Shown one piece after another: positions 47,780-57,253 of a stretch of DNA of 64,000 nt (position 1 is the stretch's first letter; each line of letters opens with the position of its first letter). A program made the translations under genes and the position numbers. The stretch covers positions 5,022,001 through 5,086,000 of the forward strand of contig JAFEKX020000001.1 in NCBI GenBank assembly GCA_016893485.2, read 5' to 3'. This DNA is from Streptomyces sp. P3. Lineage in GTDB: Bacteria; Actinomycetota; Actinomycetes; Streptomycetales; Streptomycetaceae. The notes beneath the pieces are model-generated. The model saw nothing but the letters and a program-made list of their open reading frames with translations, ran no database searches and had not been told where the DNA came from.

Positions 47780-47829
47780 GAGCGTTTTCAGCGTTGCCTC
47801 ACCCTGGTGAGGCAACGCTGAAAACGCTC
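47780..47829. terminator. very strong bidirectional terminator
   Basis: Perfect inverted repeat with 24-bp arms (47780-47803 and 47806-47829) and a 2-base centre, between converging genes. Rich in T on one side and A on the other, so it can act in both directions. It separates element backbone from cargo. Confidence 0.92.
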
Positions 47830-47849
47830 GTTAAAAGGTTTTCGGGAAA

Positions 47850-49335
47850 CTACTCCATCATGACAGCCTCAATGTCTCGCACTAGCTTCTCGCATCCCGC
47901 ATGATTGCCTGATTCCTCGTGCCACATTGCGAATGCCGTGCGTAGGCAAAATTGCCAATCTTGCCCCGTTCTACGTGCCAGATTATTCAACCATCGGTGA
48001 TGTTCCAGTCCAAGTAGTTCGGCGAGGTATACGTTCATTGAAGGAACAGAACATCCGAGCCGCTGGGCCATCTCGGCAGGCCGCTTCGCCGCTTCCTTGA
48101 AGAACACTCTCTCGGGAGGTTCATTACCGGGTAGAAAGTAAATTCGTGAGCCTTCTGATTTTTTTCGGTCTCTGATCTCCATCTAGGACTGCCACACATT
48201 TCACTCTTCGAGACCGCGATAGCGTCTTCGCGCTGATTAGTACGTCATTCCATGATCCGGCGGTGACAATTTCAGTCTCGCTTGTGGAGGAAAATTGGTG
48301 AGCGGCAAGGATTAGTTTTAGGGTGTACTCGGCCACGGCGTCCTCCACCATGATCAGGTACCTCAAAGGGTTCTCTATGCCCAACGTGTCACGCAGGTCT
48401 GAAGCGCGAGACGGGGTGATCACCATGGGGGTCAGTGTGGGGCGTACGCACATGCGCACCCACGACAAGGGAACGCGGTTCAAGAACGCCGCAGAGTGAG
48501 TGGCGAGAATCACTTGAGTTTTTGATGCGCGAGCCAGTCGTGCTAGCTCGTCCAGAAGAGCGGCATGTCCCCGTGGTGCAATATTCGCTTCTGGCTCGTC
48601 CAGGAGTACAACATCACCCCATGGATTTTTCAGCATCCATCGAACATAATGGACGGCTAGTTCGCCGTGACTCATGGAGTGTGAATCGATCCATCCCCAT
48701 CCCGTTTAGCTTTCACGTAAGGCCAAAGTGGGGCGAGGACTTCCGCTTTGATGGGAATGTATATAACCTCTTCGTATGTAATCCCTAGAATGTCCCCGAA
48801 GCGCGTCGAGGTCTGCCCGGTTCTGCTTTTCGGGTGGAAGTGCAACTTCTTTATCGTCCAAGTCTTTCATTTGGAAATCTTGGAAGAACAGATTTATCTC
48901 GGTTGCGATTAGGTTGGGATTTATGATGAGAGGGAATACCTCTCCGATCGATTCCATGACTTCAGGTGGGTTACCGCGCGTCTCGGCGCCTCCGAAATCA
49001 ACGCTATACTCTACGCTTTTATCGTCACGAGACAGCGAAATTCTGCATTCGCCCCGAAGGGAGGGGCGACCTCCGTAGTAGGATCTGGCTGGCCCGTAGA
49101 ATGGCGGATAGTCGGCGTGCATGATATTGCGATAGAGGCACTCTGCAATGTAGCCGAGGAGCGAACTCTTCCCCGTCCCGTGCGAGCCGCAAGCAACGGC
49201 AAACGGTGGAAGATCTACTTTCTGTTCGGAAAATGCGGCCGCCCCAAAGAATTCAATACTGTTGACCTTCAGGGAGGGTTGGAAGCCTTGCATTGATCGC
49301 CATAGACGGGCCGACGCGTGCGAAATCTTATCCAC
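47850..49335 (-). CDS. AAA (ABC-type) ATPase fused to TOPRIM domain, OLD-like; frame-broken
   Basis: Read as one gene of about 495 aa. N-terminus ILFF-type RecF fold (NSIEFFGAAAF), Walker A GSHGTGKSSLL, signature-like SHGE, Walker B VVLLDEPEANIAP, then LATHSAAFLNR; TOPRIM-like part with Glu in LIMVEDAVAEY and Asp pair in CVAVLDGDQR, and a 110-residue C-terminal part. Breaks near 48785, 48685 and 48190 each need one base. Known: OLD and PARIS-type proteins join these two activities in phage defence. GTG 49335 follows GGAGAGG. Low G+C, typical of transferred cargo. Confidence 0.78.
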
Positions 49336-49497
49336 TATGGGCGACCTCTCCGGAAGCGGGGGTATATCAGACGAAAGCGGCTCTCCAGGATATGCAGTGA
49401 AGGTGCGAACCGCAGCCGCCTTCTTGAGGCTTGTGGTTGTGCTTCGTGGTGGTCCACGAGGAAACTAGTTGGCAATGGCTGATGCGCCTTGTCCGGT

Positions 49498-50948
49498 TCA
49501 GTTTTTACCGAAGACACGCTGCTGTATCTTCATTTCGCAGCCGAGCGCCCTCAACGTATGGGCCCTAGTGACTTTATCGAGAATGACTGTCACCGCGTGC
49601 AGATCCGACGCGTCATACCCCCTGTTGCCGTGCGCCAAGTTGTTGCGGATGACCCTCAATGCGCCGTAGGTGTTGATCTTCACTTCTGATGCAGAAATCA
49701 CGTTTTTGATCAACGCCGTTTCTGCCATATCCGAAACAACGTCTTCAGGCAATTCTGAAAAAATTTGCTTAAGTCGCGAGTCGAGACTGCGCTGCGGTTT
49801 CTTGCCGAGATTATTCTTCAAGAATTTGAGTTGTGGTCCAGTGAGCATTGAGCAGCTTTTAGGGACTCGATCAGATCTTCCCGTTGTGTCGAATGGATGC
49901 TTTCTTCCGCTACTTCAGATTCCTTATGTTCGTAACCATGCAATCCTTCCAGTGCTTGCAACAGTAGAAGGTAGCGGGCCCGGGGGTGCTGGTTTCTGAC
50001 GATGAGGAAATTCCCGTATGTCTCCAGCAAGGGATGGTGTGTGGCATTCATTCCTTGCCATGCTCTGCTCAAGTCTAGAGCCGATATTCCGTCACCCTTG
50101 AAAGTGAAGGCTGACTTGTACTTCATGACTTCGCTCGTTGATGATGTCAGCGGTTGCTGGGTGATGCCTGATCCGTATACCTGAAGTTGAGTCTGCCAGT
50201 TCGGCTCGCCGTTACCCTCGGGGCGCATGGAGAGGTATGTCACCTCTTCCATTCTTCCAGTCGCCAAGGCTGTAATTCTGTGTATTGGATTAATCCACTC
50301 TGCCATAATCGTGTCGAACGAAGCGGATTCTTCGAGTTCAACCACACAGACGGGACTGTAGGCCATTCTGAAGTAGAATGGATCTGCCGCTTTGACGGTG
50401 CTCGAATAGGACAGAGTCAGCTTGGCATTCGAATCACTCCACACCTGAGTGCTTCCAGGTTCTTGCTCGACACTCCAAGTTCCGGCGAGGTGAACCTGTT
50501 CTCCTCTGGGTATCGTCCATGATTTGATGGGGGCGATGCCGAATAGCGAGTCCATGTGGCTCACTTGGATTCGGAATGCGTCGAATTTTGGCTCGCCCTC
50601 GGATTTCCTATACGGCCCAACGAGGGCGCATTTTGGGCTAATTATGGCTTGTCCCTCGGTCCAGGCCATAGTGTCCGCGTCATAAAGGATCACGTCAAGC
50701 CCGTTGATTAGTTTTCCATGCAAAGTTGGGTAACTTCTATACTGTGGAAATGAGGCCACGCCGGTGACGCCATCACTTTCCCAAACTCCCGGGATGTCCG
50801 CATAGATAAATCCCTCTGGAGGGAGTCCGGAACTCAACTTTAGATCACCCGGAAGCGGGTGCAGAACGCCGCTTTCATCGGGTACCGACCAGGTGCACCT
50901 GTAAGTGTCGGGAATCAGGCGGGGCTCAAGAGGTGATTTATTTGCCAT
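49498..50948 (-). CDS. ApeA-like HEPN-domain protein, frame-broken near 49845
   Basis: About 483 aa. N-terminal beta-rich domain (residues 1-150: PDTYRCTWSVPDESG, LHGKLINGLDVILYDAD, FRIQVSHMDSLFGI) like the ApeA N-terminal domain, a middle domain, and a C-terminal HEPN part with R-x4-H (VIRNNLAHG), the RNase active site. The two frames join near 49845 with one base. Known: ApeA is an abortive-infection HEPN protein in phage defence. It lies 162 bp upstream of the AAA-TOPRIM gene on the same strand, so the two may form an operon. Confidence 0.77.
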
Positions 50949-51240
50949 CCATCCCTTATAGCATGCATGTGCATTTTCTGGTTGATGTTCGCCAAACTAG
51001 GCCCCGGGATGGTGAGCGCGTTCGGTAGCTGTGCGCCTTTGCTCTTGCTTGCGTGATCCGCGGAGCCGTCGATCCGGCGGGTGGGCAGAACTGTCCCCGG
51101 GTGTCGGTGAGGCTTCGGCGGAGACCGATGGCGACCATAGACGGACTCTCGGTGGAGGCTTCCGGGCGGCTGATTCTCCCAGGTCTCCCCGAAGATGGCC
51201 TGAGGCGGCGGAATGGTGACTCAGAGGATGTGGAGCCGGC

Positions 51241-51258
51241 CCGCTGTAAATCTGGCGG
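51241..51258. repeat. tRNA-Tyr anticodon-arm-like fragments (three copies in element 2)
   Basis: CTGTAAATCTG at 51244-51254, again at 52036-52046 (within GCAGACTGTAAATCTGC, a full anticodon stem-loop) and at 54566-54576. As the anticodon loop of tRNA-Tyr (GUA) reads CTGTAAA, they may be remnants of attachment sites from elements that used a tRNA-Tyr gene. Confidence 0.55.
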
Positions 51259-51326
51259 GGCCCAGGGCCGGGCCGTCCTCGGGCCGTCCGAGGGTGGCCC
51301 ACGACAACCGCTAACGACCAACAACG

Positions 51327-51363
51327 ACCACGAGGGCGCGGCTGATAGCCGCGCCCTCGTGGT
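51327..51363. terminator. 17-bp perfect hairpin
   Basis: ACCACGAGGGCGCGGCT pairs fully with 51347-51363; loop GAT. No gene ends directly before it on either strand, so it may be a terminator moved in with an attachment site, as at the tRNA-Ser loci. Confidence 0.7.
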
Positions 51364-51533
51364 GTGTCTGCCCAGTTAGACCCAGGTGTCCAACCACATC
51401 CGCGACCGCCACTGGTCGATGGGAATCGCCGTCCCCGTGTACAGGGGCCAGAAGTGGATGCTCTGGCAGGCAGTGCAGGCTCAGCTGTGGCGACATGCGT
51501 TCGTCTGATCCCAGCGCGAACGGCTGAGATGAT

Positions 51534-51932
51534 GTGAGCATGTCGACGCCCGGAATGCCTCTCTCAGCTGCACTCATCCCCGACTGCACGGGACTGGAAG
51601 CTCACCGCGCTGCCTACAGGAAAGCCAAGTCCAATGACGCGATCTTCGTGTGTATCGCTCGTCAGGGCAGGCGGTGGAAGGTGGAGCTTGACGCCATGTC
51701 CTGCAGCGGGCCCCGCATCCCGGACGAGGCGGTGACGGTCCTGCAGTCTGCGGCTGAAGCGCTGGTGCTCGCGGACACGGTGACGCAGGCCAACATCGCT
51801 GCTGAGTACATCTCCATGTGGGCGATCGAGAGCGAGCAGAGGGCGCGTGAGATCGCGGCTGCGTTCCATGCTGTTCTGCACGGTTTCCGACAGCTATACA
51901 CCGCCGTCCCGAGCCAGCGCCGAAGGCCATAG
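51534..51932 (+). CDS. hypothetical protein
   Basis: 132 aa, intact. Start GTG 51534 or ATG 51540 (MSTPGMPLSAALIPDC). Mostly helical with a short beta part (DAIFVCIARQGRRWKVELDA); no signal, no membrane helix, no recognised domain. It stands alone between spacers. Codon use and G+C are host-like, which supports coding. Confidence 0.5.
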   Translation: MSMSTPGMPLSAALIPDCTGLEAHRAAYRKAKSNDAIFVCIARQGRRWKVELDAMSCSGPRIPDEAVTVLQSAAEALVLADTVTQANIAAEYISMWAIESEQRAREIAAAFHAVLHGFRQLYTAVPSQRRRP

Positions 51933-52211
51933 CAGGTTGCATGTGGACGAGGCGTGGACGTCTCGGGTCGAGTTCCCGCTTGACTCAGCCGTTTGTGCAG
52001 GTCAGCCCGATTCAAGGGGAACGCTCTTGAGCAGACTGTAAATCTGCCACTGCACTCGCAGGAGCAGGCCTCATCATCGCTACGCGACAAGCTGTCGATA
52101 TGGGATCTCGGCAGCCGAATTCGATGTCACGATGGCTCATTTGAGTCGCCTATCTAACGCAGGGTCCCAAGAGGCACGAAATTGTTGCAGCAGCGGTATT
52201 CTCCTACCGCG

Positions 52212-52409
52212 TCAGTACGGACGAAATGCGCCGCCAGCGCAGATGGCCTCTCGGAAGCGCTCCCAGCCTTGTGCGGATATGCGCAAGGGTGGCTTCGCCA
52301 CGTCCTTACTGTCTCGCACCCACACGACTGGCAATGCCCAGGCAACCTCAAGGCATGAGGCGTCGCCCACTGAATAGGAGCTCTTCCGCCATACGTATGG
52401 TTCGCACAT
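52212..52409 (-). CDS. DUF397 protein
   Basis: 65 aa. DUF397 pattern: WRKSSYSVGDASCLEVA, then VWVRDSKD and ISAQGWERF. In Streptomyces such proteins usually follow a gene for an XRE-family regulator with a DUF5753 domain and act with it in development-type switches. No such regulator is adjacent, so this is an orphan, perhaps left by rearrangement. ATG or TTG near 52409. Confidence 0.8.
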   Translation of the reverse strand: MCEPYVWRKSSYSVGDASCLEVAWALPVVWVRDSKDVAKPPLRISAQGWERFREAICAGGAFRPY

Positions 52410-52458
52410 TGCGCCTCCTTGATCGGTGACTGTAAAGTGTTCCCTCGCTGGTATCTAC

Positions 52459-54400
52459 TCACGGTTGCTGTCGCAGCTGACTTGCCAAACTTCTCACGCC
52501 GATGGCGATTGGATGGGTGGCCAGTAGGTGGACGCAATCAGCTTCGAGGGCCGGGAGCCGTTGCAACGCATCGTAATTTCGCCCCGCCTCCATCAGGAAT
52601 TGAACCACCACCCTGCGTCGGTCCAACACGGCTGGATCCCCAGGCCCTAGCGCGTCGGCGCTCCTTCGTACGGCAGCTTCGAGAAGAAGTAAGCCCTCGT
52701 CTTGAGCCCCAGACATAAACGTGCTGATGGCGAGGCCAAATTCCATGCCTAGAGTGTTGCGATGATTTCGCCCCAATACCGAGGCGGCCCTATCCCCAGT
52801 TGTTGGTAGAGGCGGAGGGCCTCGGAGTAGCGACCGCAGTGCATAGTGAAGGTCGCGACCAGGATTTCCGCTTTCAAAGTCTCTTCGTGATCAGTGCCAA
52901 AATCTTGCCTACATTCCTGCATTCTCTGCCAGGCGACGGCTAGTCCTTCCTCCGCGGGACGCATGGGCACGTCTGCATCCCACAAGATTCCCTCGGCATC
53001 GCCGATACCTGCTTGTGCCGCACGCCGCAGCGCCGGGATGGCGAGCGTGAACTGACCCGCTATCGCCGCGTTGACGGCAATCGTGTAGGCCTCATGGGAC
53101 GGGGCAAGCTCCATCACTGCCACCCAGACCGGTGCGGGTATAGCCTCCTGCGCGGATAGGTCGATTAAGTAGTCGAAAGCCAGGTATCCGCTTTCGACAT
53201 TGCCGAGCACCAGGCTGTTCGCGCCCGCAGGGACAGTGGGGGTCAGAGCCCAGTTCAACGCCTCTGAGAACGACTCGGGGCGCAATTCCACCCCACCGCG
53301 GCGAACAAGATAGCCCTCGTGGAGTTGCTGGAGAATCTCTGCGGGCAAAGGACGGTGGTAGCCGGCGCGGCGGGCGTCGACAGCCGCTGCAACCAGTGCC
53401 GCCGCCCGAGGATGGCGTCCTGGGATCCAGGCGTGCCGCCAGGCTTCGACTAGTTCCGGGCCGGCCGCCAGGAGTTCGGCTACCCCGAAACGCTCATCGC
53501 CCGCCAACGCGCGGACCAGCCGAGGATCTGCCATCACAGCCCGGGCCCGTTCGCGTTCGGTATGCGTCCATCGCCGCTCGACGTGAACCACTTGGGCTTG
53601 TCTGAGTACGGCCCGGCCCTGGCGCCAGGCCTCTTGCGCAGCCCCAGATGCCTCTGTCTCCGCGCGATCCCGGTAGCGGTCGTACTCGTGACTGCGCATG
53701 GTGGCCAGGAGCAGTACCTGCTGGTCCTGAAGAAGCAAACGGTGCAGCGTAGAGGTGGTCAGTCCCCCGGCCCCAGGAAACGTTCCAGGTCATCCAGCCA
53801 CACCACAAAACGGTCGACTGCTCCCCAGTCGTCCAGTAGCACTTCCACGGCCTCACGCGCGGAGGGAGCCACGAAGTAGTAGTCAGGATGCAGGAGCCGA
53901 ATTGCCTCGAAGGCGGCTCGAGTTTTACCCGCGGTGGATTCGCCGACCAGCAGGACGAAACCGCCGCGCCGCAGGGCGGCGTGCAGGTGCGGCTCCATGT
54001 CGCGCGTGACGTAAGCCGGGACCCGGTCGACCACGCCACCCTGCTCGATGGTCTCGGCCGGGTGCACTCCCACCGCGACCGGATCATGCAGATCCCGTAC
54101 CAGCGGAAATCGGCCTTCCGGCGAGGGAATCTCCAAAGCACGGGGCCGACGGCGAGCCGCTTCGGCCTGCCGCTGCCTCTCCGTCTGCATGCCGACGGCA
54201 ACGACGCTCACCACGGCCGCGACCGTAGCCCCCAGCACCCCCGCCCATGCCTCCGACCCCCACAGCGCAGCAAGTAGTCCGATCACTGCGCTGACCAATG
54301 TCATGGCCACCAAACGCAGCCACGACCCGTACGGTCCCCCAGCAGTCCCCACAGTTCCCCCACCTTCGATGGCAAGGGACGCACTCGAAGCCTCCCCCAA
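52459..54400 (-). CDS. membrane-anchored P-loop NTPase with TPR-like C-terminus, frameshifted twice
   Basis: About 647 aa. N-terminal hydrophobic helices (LVAMTLVSAVIGLLAALWG; GVLGATVAAVVSVVAVG), NTPase domain with Walker A VGESTAGKTRAAFEA and Walker B RFVVWLDDLERFLG, sensor-like LLATMRSHEYDRYRDR, then several hundred residues of helical repeats (ALRRAAQAGIGDAEG, ALRLYQQLG, NTLGMEFGLAISTFMSG) like tetratricopeptide repeats. Breaks near 53770 and 52770 need one base each. The layout is that of STAND-type signalling ATPases. TTG 54400 is tentative; a later start is possible. Sensor or defence role inferred. Confidence 0.75.
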
Positions 54401-54727
54401 TAGGTCTCACCGAATCCGTAGCCGTCGAGTCAGGGCGGTCGACTAGAGCCGTTCTAGGTAATGGTGGCCGCGCCAAAGTGAAGCCCTGCGTGCCGTATGG
54501 GGCCCGTGTGGGGCATGTAGTAACGGGGATAGGGAAGGCCACGTCACCGGGATATCGGACGCGGTCTGTAAATCTGCCGATGAGTGCGCCTGATGCTCCC
54601 TCAGCTGACCGCCGTCAGGCCTGATAGAAGACGTCGTGGGCCATCTCTGGGCCAGATAGCCAGCCGAGAGTGATCCGGACGACGTTTGGGCAGGTCAACT
54701 GTGGTGTGGACGTGGCCAGAACGACGC
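54401..54727. other. right end of element 2
   Basis: No gene. Holds the NTPase promoter, a tRNA-Tyr-like fragment (54566-54576) and an arm-site-like repeat TGGGCCATCTCTGGGCCA at 54637-54654, matching the left-end repeat with one change. Confidence 0.65.
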
Positions 54728-54784
54728 TCTTGAAAACCGTCGTGGCAGCGATGTCACCGTGGGTTCAAATCCCACACCCACCGC
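54728..54784 (+). repeat. attR of element 2 (57-bp direct repeat)
   Basis: Identical to 35713-35769. It is the original 3' half of the chromosomal tRNA-Ser gene, now without a 5' half. Core chromosome resumes at 54785. Confidence 0.95.
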
Positions 54785-54910
54785 GGATGAACGGCCCCTG
54801 ACCAGATCAATCGGTCAGGGGCCTTCGTGCTTCGCGCTCTCCTGGCTGCCCGTCGTTCCCCGGTGCTTCCCGCACGATCGGGCACGGGAGGGGCACGACA
54901 CCTCGCCGGG

Positions 54911-55030
54911 CTACCAGGACTCGGCCTGCAAGAACAGCGTGATCACCTCCGCGAGGAACCAGATGATGAACACCAGACACGCAAGCCACAACCCCCACAA
55001 GACCCAACGGACCTCTCGTCGTATGTGCAT
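54911..55030 (-). CDS. small single-pass membrane protein
   Basis: 39 aa: basic start MHIRREVRWVL, one helix (WGLWLACLVFIIWFLAEVI) and end TLFLQAESW. ATG 55030 to TAG 54911. The strong positive-inside pattern and clean start/stop support it, although there is no homology that I can name. Function unknown. Confidence 0.55.
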   Translation of the reverse strand: MHIRREVRWVLWGLWLACLVFIIWFLAEVITLFLQAESW

Positions 55031-55469
55031 GAGCGGATCATTCCCCTTGCGGTCCCTGACCTGTCACCGGCCCAGTCCTCCCATCCCACCACTCACCCAG
55101 CTCCCATCCCGTCCGCCGTCGACCCCACCCGCCCGGCTCTGCCCGGGTCGATGCTGGTCGGGATGGGAGCTCCCCGCGCACGCCCCTAATGGACCCTCGG
55201 TCGCGTACGGCGCCCCCTCCATCCCCGGTGTCGGCCGATCCCTCGTCGGAGGCATCGTGCTGACCGTGGCCATGCCCGTCTGGGGCTCTACCAACTGGGC
55301 ACGTACGCCCGTCCGGTGGCCGGCCGCGATGACCAGGTGGCCGAAGCGTCAGACGCGTGGGTCAACGGGCACGATCTCGACGGAGGGGCACGAAGGGGGC
55401 GCGTAAGGGGCGTCCTCCAATGAGGGCGCCCCTTACGCGCGTCGGTCCCGCGCGCATCGGGGACCGATC
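55031..55469. other. spacer with hairpin, no clear gene
   Basis: 439 bp. One + strand frame around 55285-55400 (LYQLGTYARPVAGRDDQVAE) looks protein-like but has no start, so it may be a gene remnant. The terminator of the prim-pol gene lies at the right edge. Confidence 0.4.
55399..55440. terminator. hairpin terminator
   Basis: Perfect 14-bp stem GCGCGTAAGGGGCG (55399-55412) / CGCCCCTTACGCGC (55427-55440), extendable by four weaker pairs. It lies 30 bp beyond the stop of the minus-strand prim-pol gene. Confidence 0.85.
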
Positions 55470-56342
55470 TCACGGCCGATGCCGCGTCATCCTGGCCGCC
55501 GACGCGATCGTCGCCCGGGCCTCCCGTTCCGTCAGCCCCGTGCCTACGGCCGCCTCGACGACGGGGGTCGACGAGCGCCGGGCCGATGTCGTTCTCGTAG
55601 GCGCGGCAGGCCGCCCAGAAGAGGCGGGTGTTGCGTTGGCCTTCGTGGGCCGCGAGGACGAACTGGACCAGGCCCTGGCCGTGTTGACCGGTGGACGCCG
55701 GTGTGGGGTGGGCGCTGCGGGGCGGCGGGAGCAGGAGGCGCAGGAGCGAGGGCGGGCAGGGCGCGGGGGCGAGGTGGGCGGTGGCCGGGGCGGCGCCGTA
55801 GAGACCGTGCTCGGTGCGGGAGCCGGGGCCCACGAGGTAGCCGCCCGCGCCGCGGATGTCGATGCCGGGGGCGAGCCGGCCCGCGGAGTTGGGGACGACC
55901 ACGTCGGGCGGCCCGCTGAGCCAGAGGTGACGGCCGCCGCTGGGGGTCAGGACGACGACGGTCTCGGGGATCGTGAACAGGTGGCGCAGGGCGAGTTCGC
56001 GCAGCGCGGACGAGGAGTCCGTACCGGATTTGGTGTCGAGGTCGATGCCGATCAGGTGGTACGGCGGCAGTCCGCACGCGATGCCGTAGCCGGTGGCCCA
56101 GGGCGCGGCGGCGAACAGTTCGCGGATGCGCGCCGGGTCGGTCGAGGCGTCGTACACCCCGTGGCCCATGCGTCCGCACGCGCCGTGGCAGATCGGGCCC
56201 GCCGGGTCGGGGTCGTCGCGGTGGGGGATCGCAGGGCCGGGAGCTTGGTGCGGGACAGGGGGATCACGGCCAGTCCGCGTTCGGCGGCTGACAGGGCGTG
56301 TGCGAGGGCCAGCGTCGTGGCCTGCCGGTCGGTGGTGGCCAT
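55470..56342 (-). CDS. prim-pol domain protein, frameshifted twice
   Basis: About 290 aa. HALSAAERGLAVIPLSRTKLPAL start, zinc residues (CHGACG), HLIGIDLDTKSG with the catalytic Asp pair, SGGRHLWLSG with the conserved His, and LAPGIDIRGAGGYLVGPGS; these are the standard motifs of the bifunctional primase/polymerase N-terminal domain. Breaks near 56233 (one C missing) and 55570 (one C too many). Ends with a helical EREARATIASAARM. No helicase domain, no integrase nearby: a chromosomal relative of element replication genes. Confidence 0.87.
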
Positions 56343-56698
56343 GCCTCTATGTTCGTACGCATGTTCGAAAAAGGGAAGAGGGGGCGGCGCCGACTCGCCG
56401 GGTCGAGCGGAGAGGGCAGAAATCTGGCGGAACGCTTCGCCCCTTGGGGCGCCTGGGGCGGGCTGCCCGTACTGCACCGACCTGCGGCTTCAGGGCGGCA
56501 GAAGGGGTTTATCGACTTGTCATCACGCTTCAGGGGAATAACCCCTTCCGCTCTGGTTCGCCGGGGATTCGGTGGGCAACTCTGGTTCCGCGACGTCGTG
56601 CACAACACCGAGGCGGTCGGCCAACTGCCCTGGTAGAAGCCGTACTTCATGTGCGTTCGGCTACGAAGCCGGTACGTACCTTGTTCTGGAGGAACAAC
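56343..56698. other. upstream region of small secreted protein gene
   Basis: 356 bp, divergent promoters. An inverted repeat GAAGGGGTT (56501-56509) / AACCCCTTC (56540-56548) is the only structure seen. No gene. Confidence 0.5.
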
Positions 56699-57010
56699 AT
56701 GGCAAGCATCCGTACCGCCCGCGTCATCGCCGCCGTCTCCGCCCTCCCGCTGGCAGCCGCCCTCTTCACCGGCGTCGCGGCGGCGGACAACGGCGCCATC
56801 GCGGGCAACGGATCGAACGCGGGTGTGGCGACCGTCAGCGGCAGCGGGGTCGGGCACGACAACAAGGGCAACTCCTCCACCACACAGCAGCAGGCGGTCG
56901 GCTCCGGAGCCTCGAACCAGAGCAACACCGCCCAGGTCAACGGGTCCGCGTTCACCGCCATCAACCAGGGAAACTCGAACGTCGCCGTCAACTTCGCCAA
57001 CTTCTGGTAG
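56699..57010 (+). CDS. small secreted protein, Asn/Gly/Ser-rich
   Basis: 103 aa, intact. Sec signal (MASIRTARVIAAVSALPLAA) with likely cleavage after GVAAA; the mature 75 residues are low-complexity, rich in Asn, Gly, Ser and Gln (GNGSNAGVATVSGSGVGHDN; NQGNSNVAVNFANFW). GGAGGAAC upstream of ATG 56699. It resembles small surface proteins of aerial hyphae in style, but lacks chaplin cysteines and the rodlin pattern, so no family is assigned. Confidence 0.8.
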   Translation: MASIRTARVIAAVSALPLAAALFTGVAAADNGAIAGNGSNAGVATVSGSGVGHDNKGNSSTTQQQAVGSGASNQSNTAQVNGSAFTAINQGNSNVAVNFANFW

Positions 57011-57079
57011 CCGCGCCCCACTTCCGCGTGGGGATGCGCGGGGGGTGCGTGAGGTGTGCTCTCTGGGGTTGTAACGCGT

Positions 57080-57111
57080 CTGCGCGGTGGCACTTCGGTG
57101 CCGCCGCGCAG
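57080..57111 (+). terminator. rho-independent terminator
   Basis: 14-bp stem CTGCGCGGTGGCAC / GTGCCGCCGCGCAG with one G-T pair, TTCG tetraloop, then GCGTTTTTC. Ends the small secreted protein transcript. Confidence 0.93.
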
Positions 57112-57253
57112 GCGTTTTTCGTGCTCCACGCGCGCGTGCCCACCGGTCGGGCACCCGTGGTGGGGAGCCCACGGATAACGACCTTGACAGTGCACGGTAT
57201 CTGACGGACAGTCAGAAACCCTCGTCCGTACGACGCCCCGGAGGTCCGCCGTC

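Larger units (their letters stand above)
50949..51533. other. spacer with tRNA-Tyr-like fragment and long hairpin
   Basis: 585 bp with no supported gene. It holds CCGCTGTAAATCTGGCGG (51241-51258), whose centre equals a tRNA-Tyr anticodon loop, and the hairpin at 51327-51363. G+C returns to the host level here, so this is probably the edge of the HEPN/ATPase cargo. Confidence 0.6.
35713..54784. mobile_element. element 2: actinomycete integrative and conjugative element (AICE)
   Basis: About 19 kb between 57-bp repeats of the tRNA-Ser 3' half. Modules from left: int and xis; dyad array; primase-helicase rep; prim-pol; DNA methyltransferase; spread gene; short-repeat array; FtsK-like tra; more spread genes; KorSA-like GntR with operator; DUF218 protein; cargo (AAA-TOPRIM, HEPN, NTPase-TPR). 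All backbone genes are present, so it may still be mobile. The backbone is as G+C-rich as the host, the 47.8-51.0 kb cargo clearly less. Confidence 0.92.

Noticed and set aside
55064..55406. Genes on either strand between the small membrane protein and the prim-pol terminator
   Set aside because: Frames are Pro/Arg/Gly-rich shadows with no start signal; one fragment (LYQLGTYARPVAG) may be a remnant but lacks a start.
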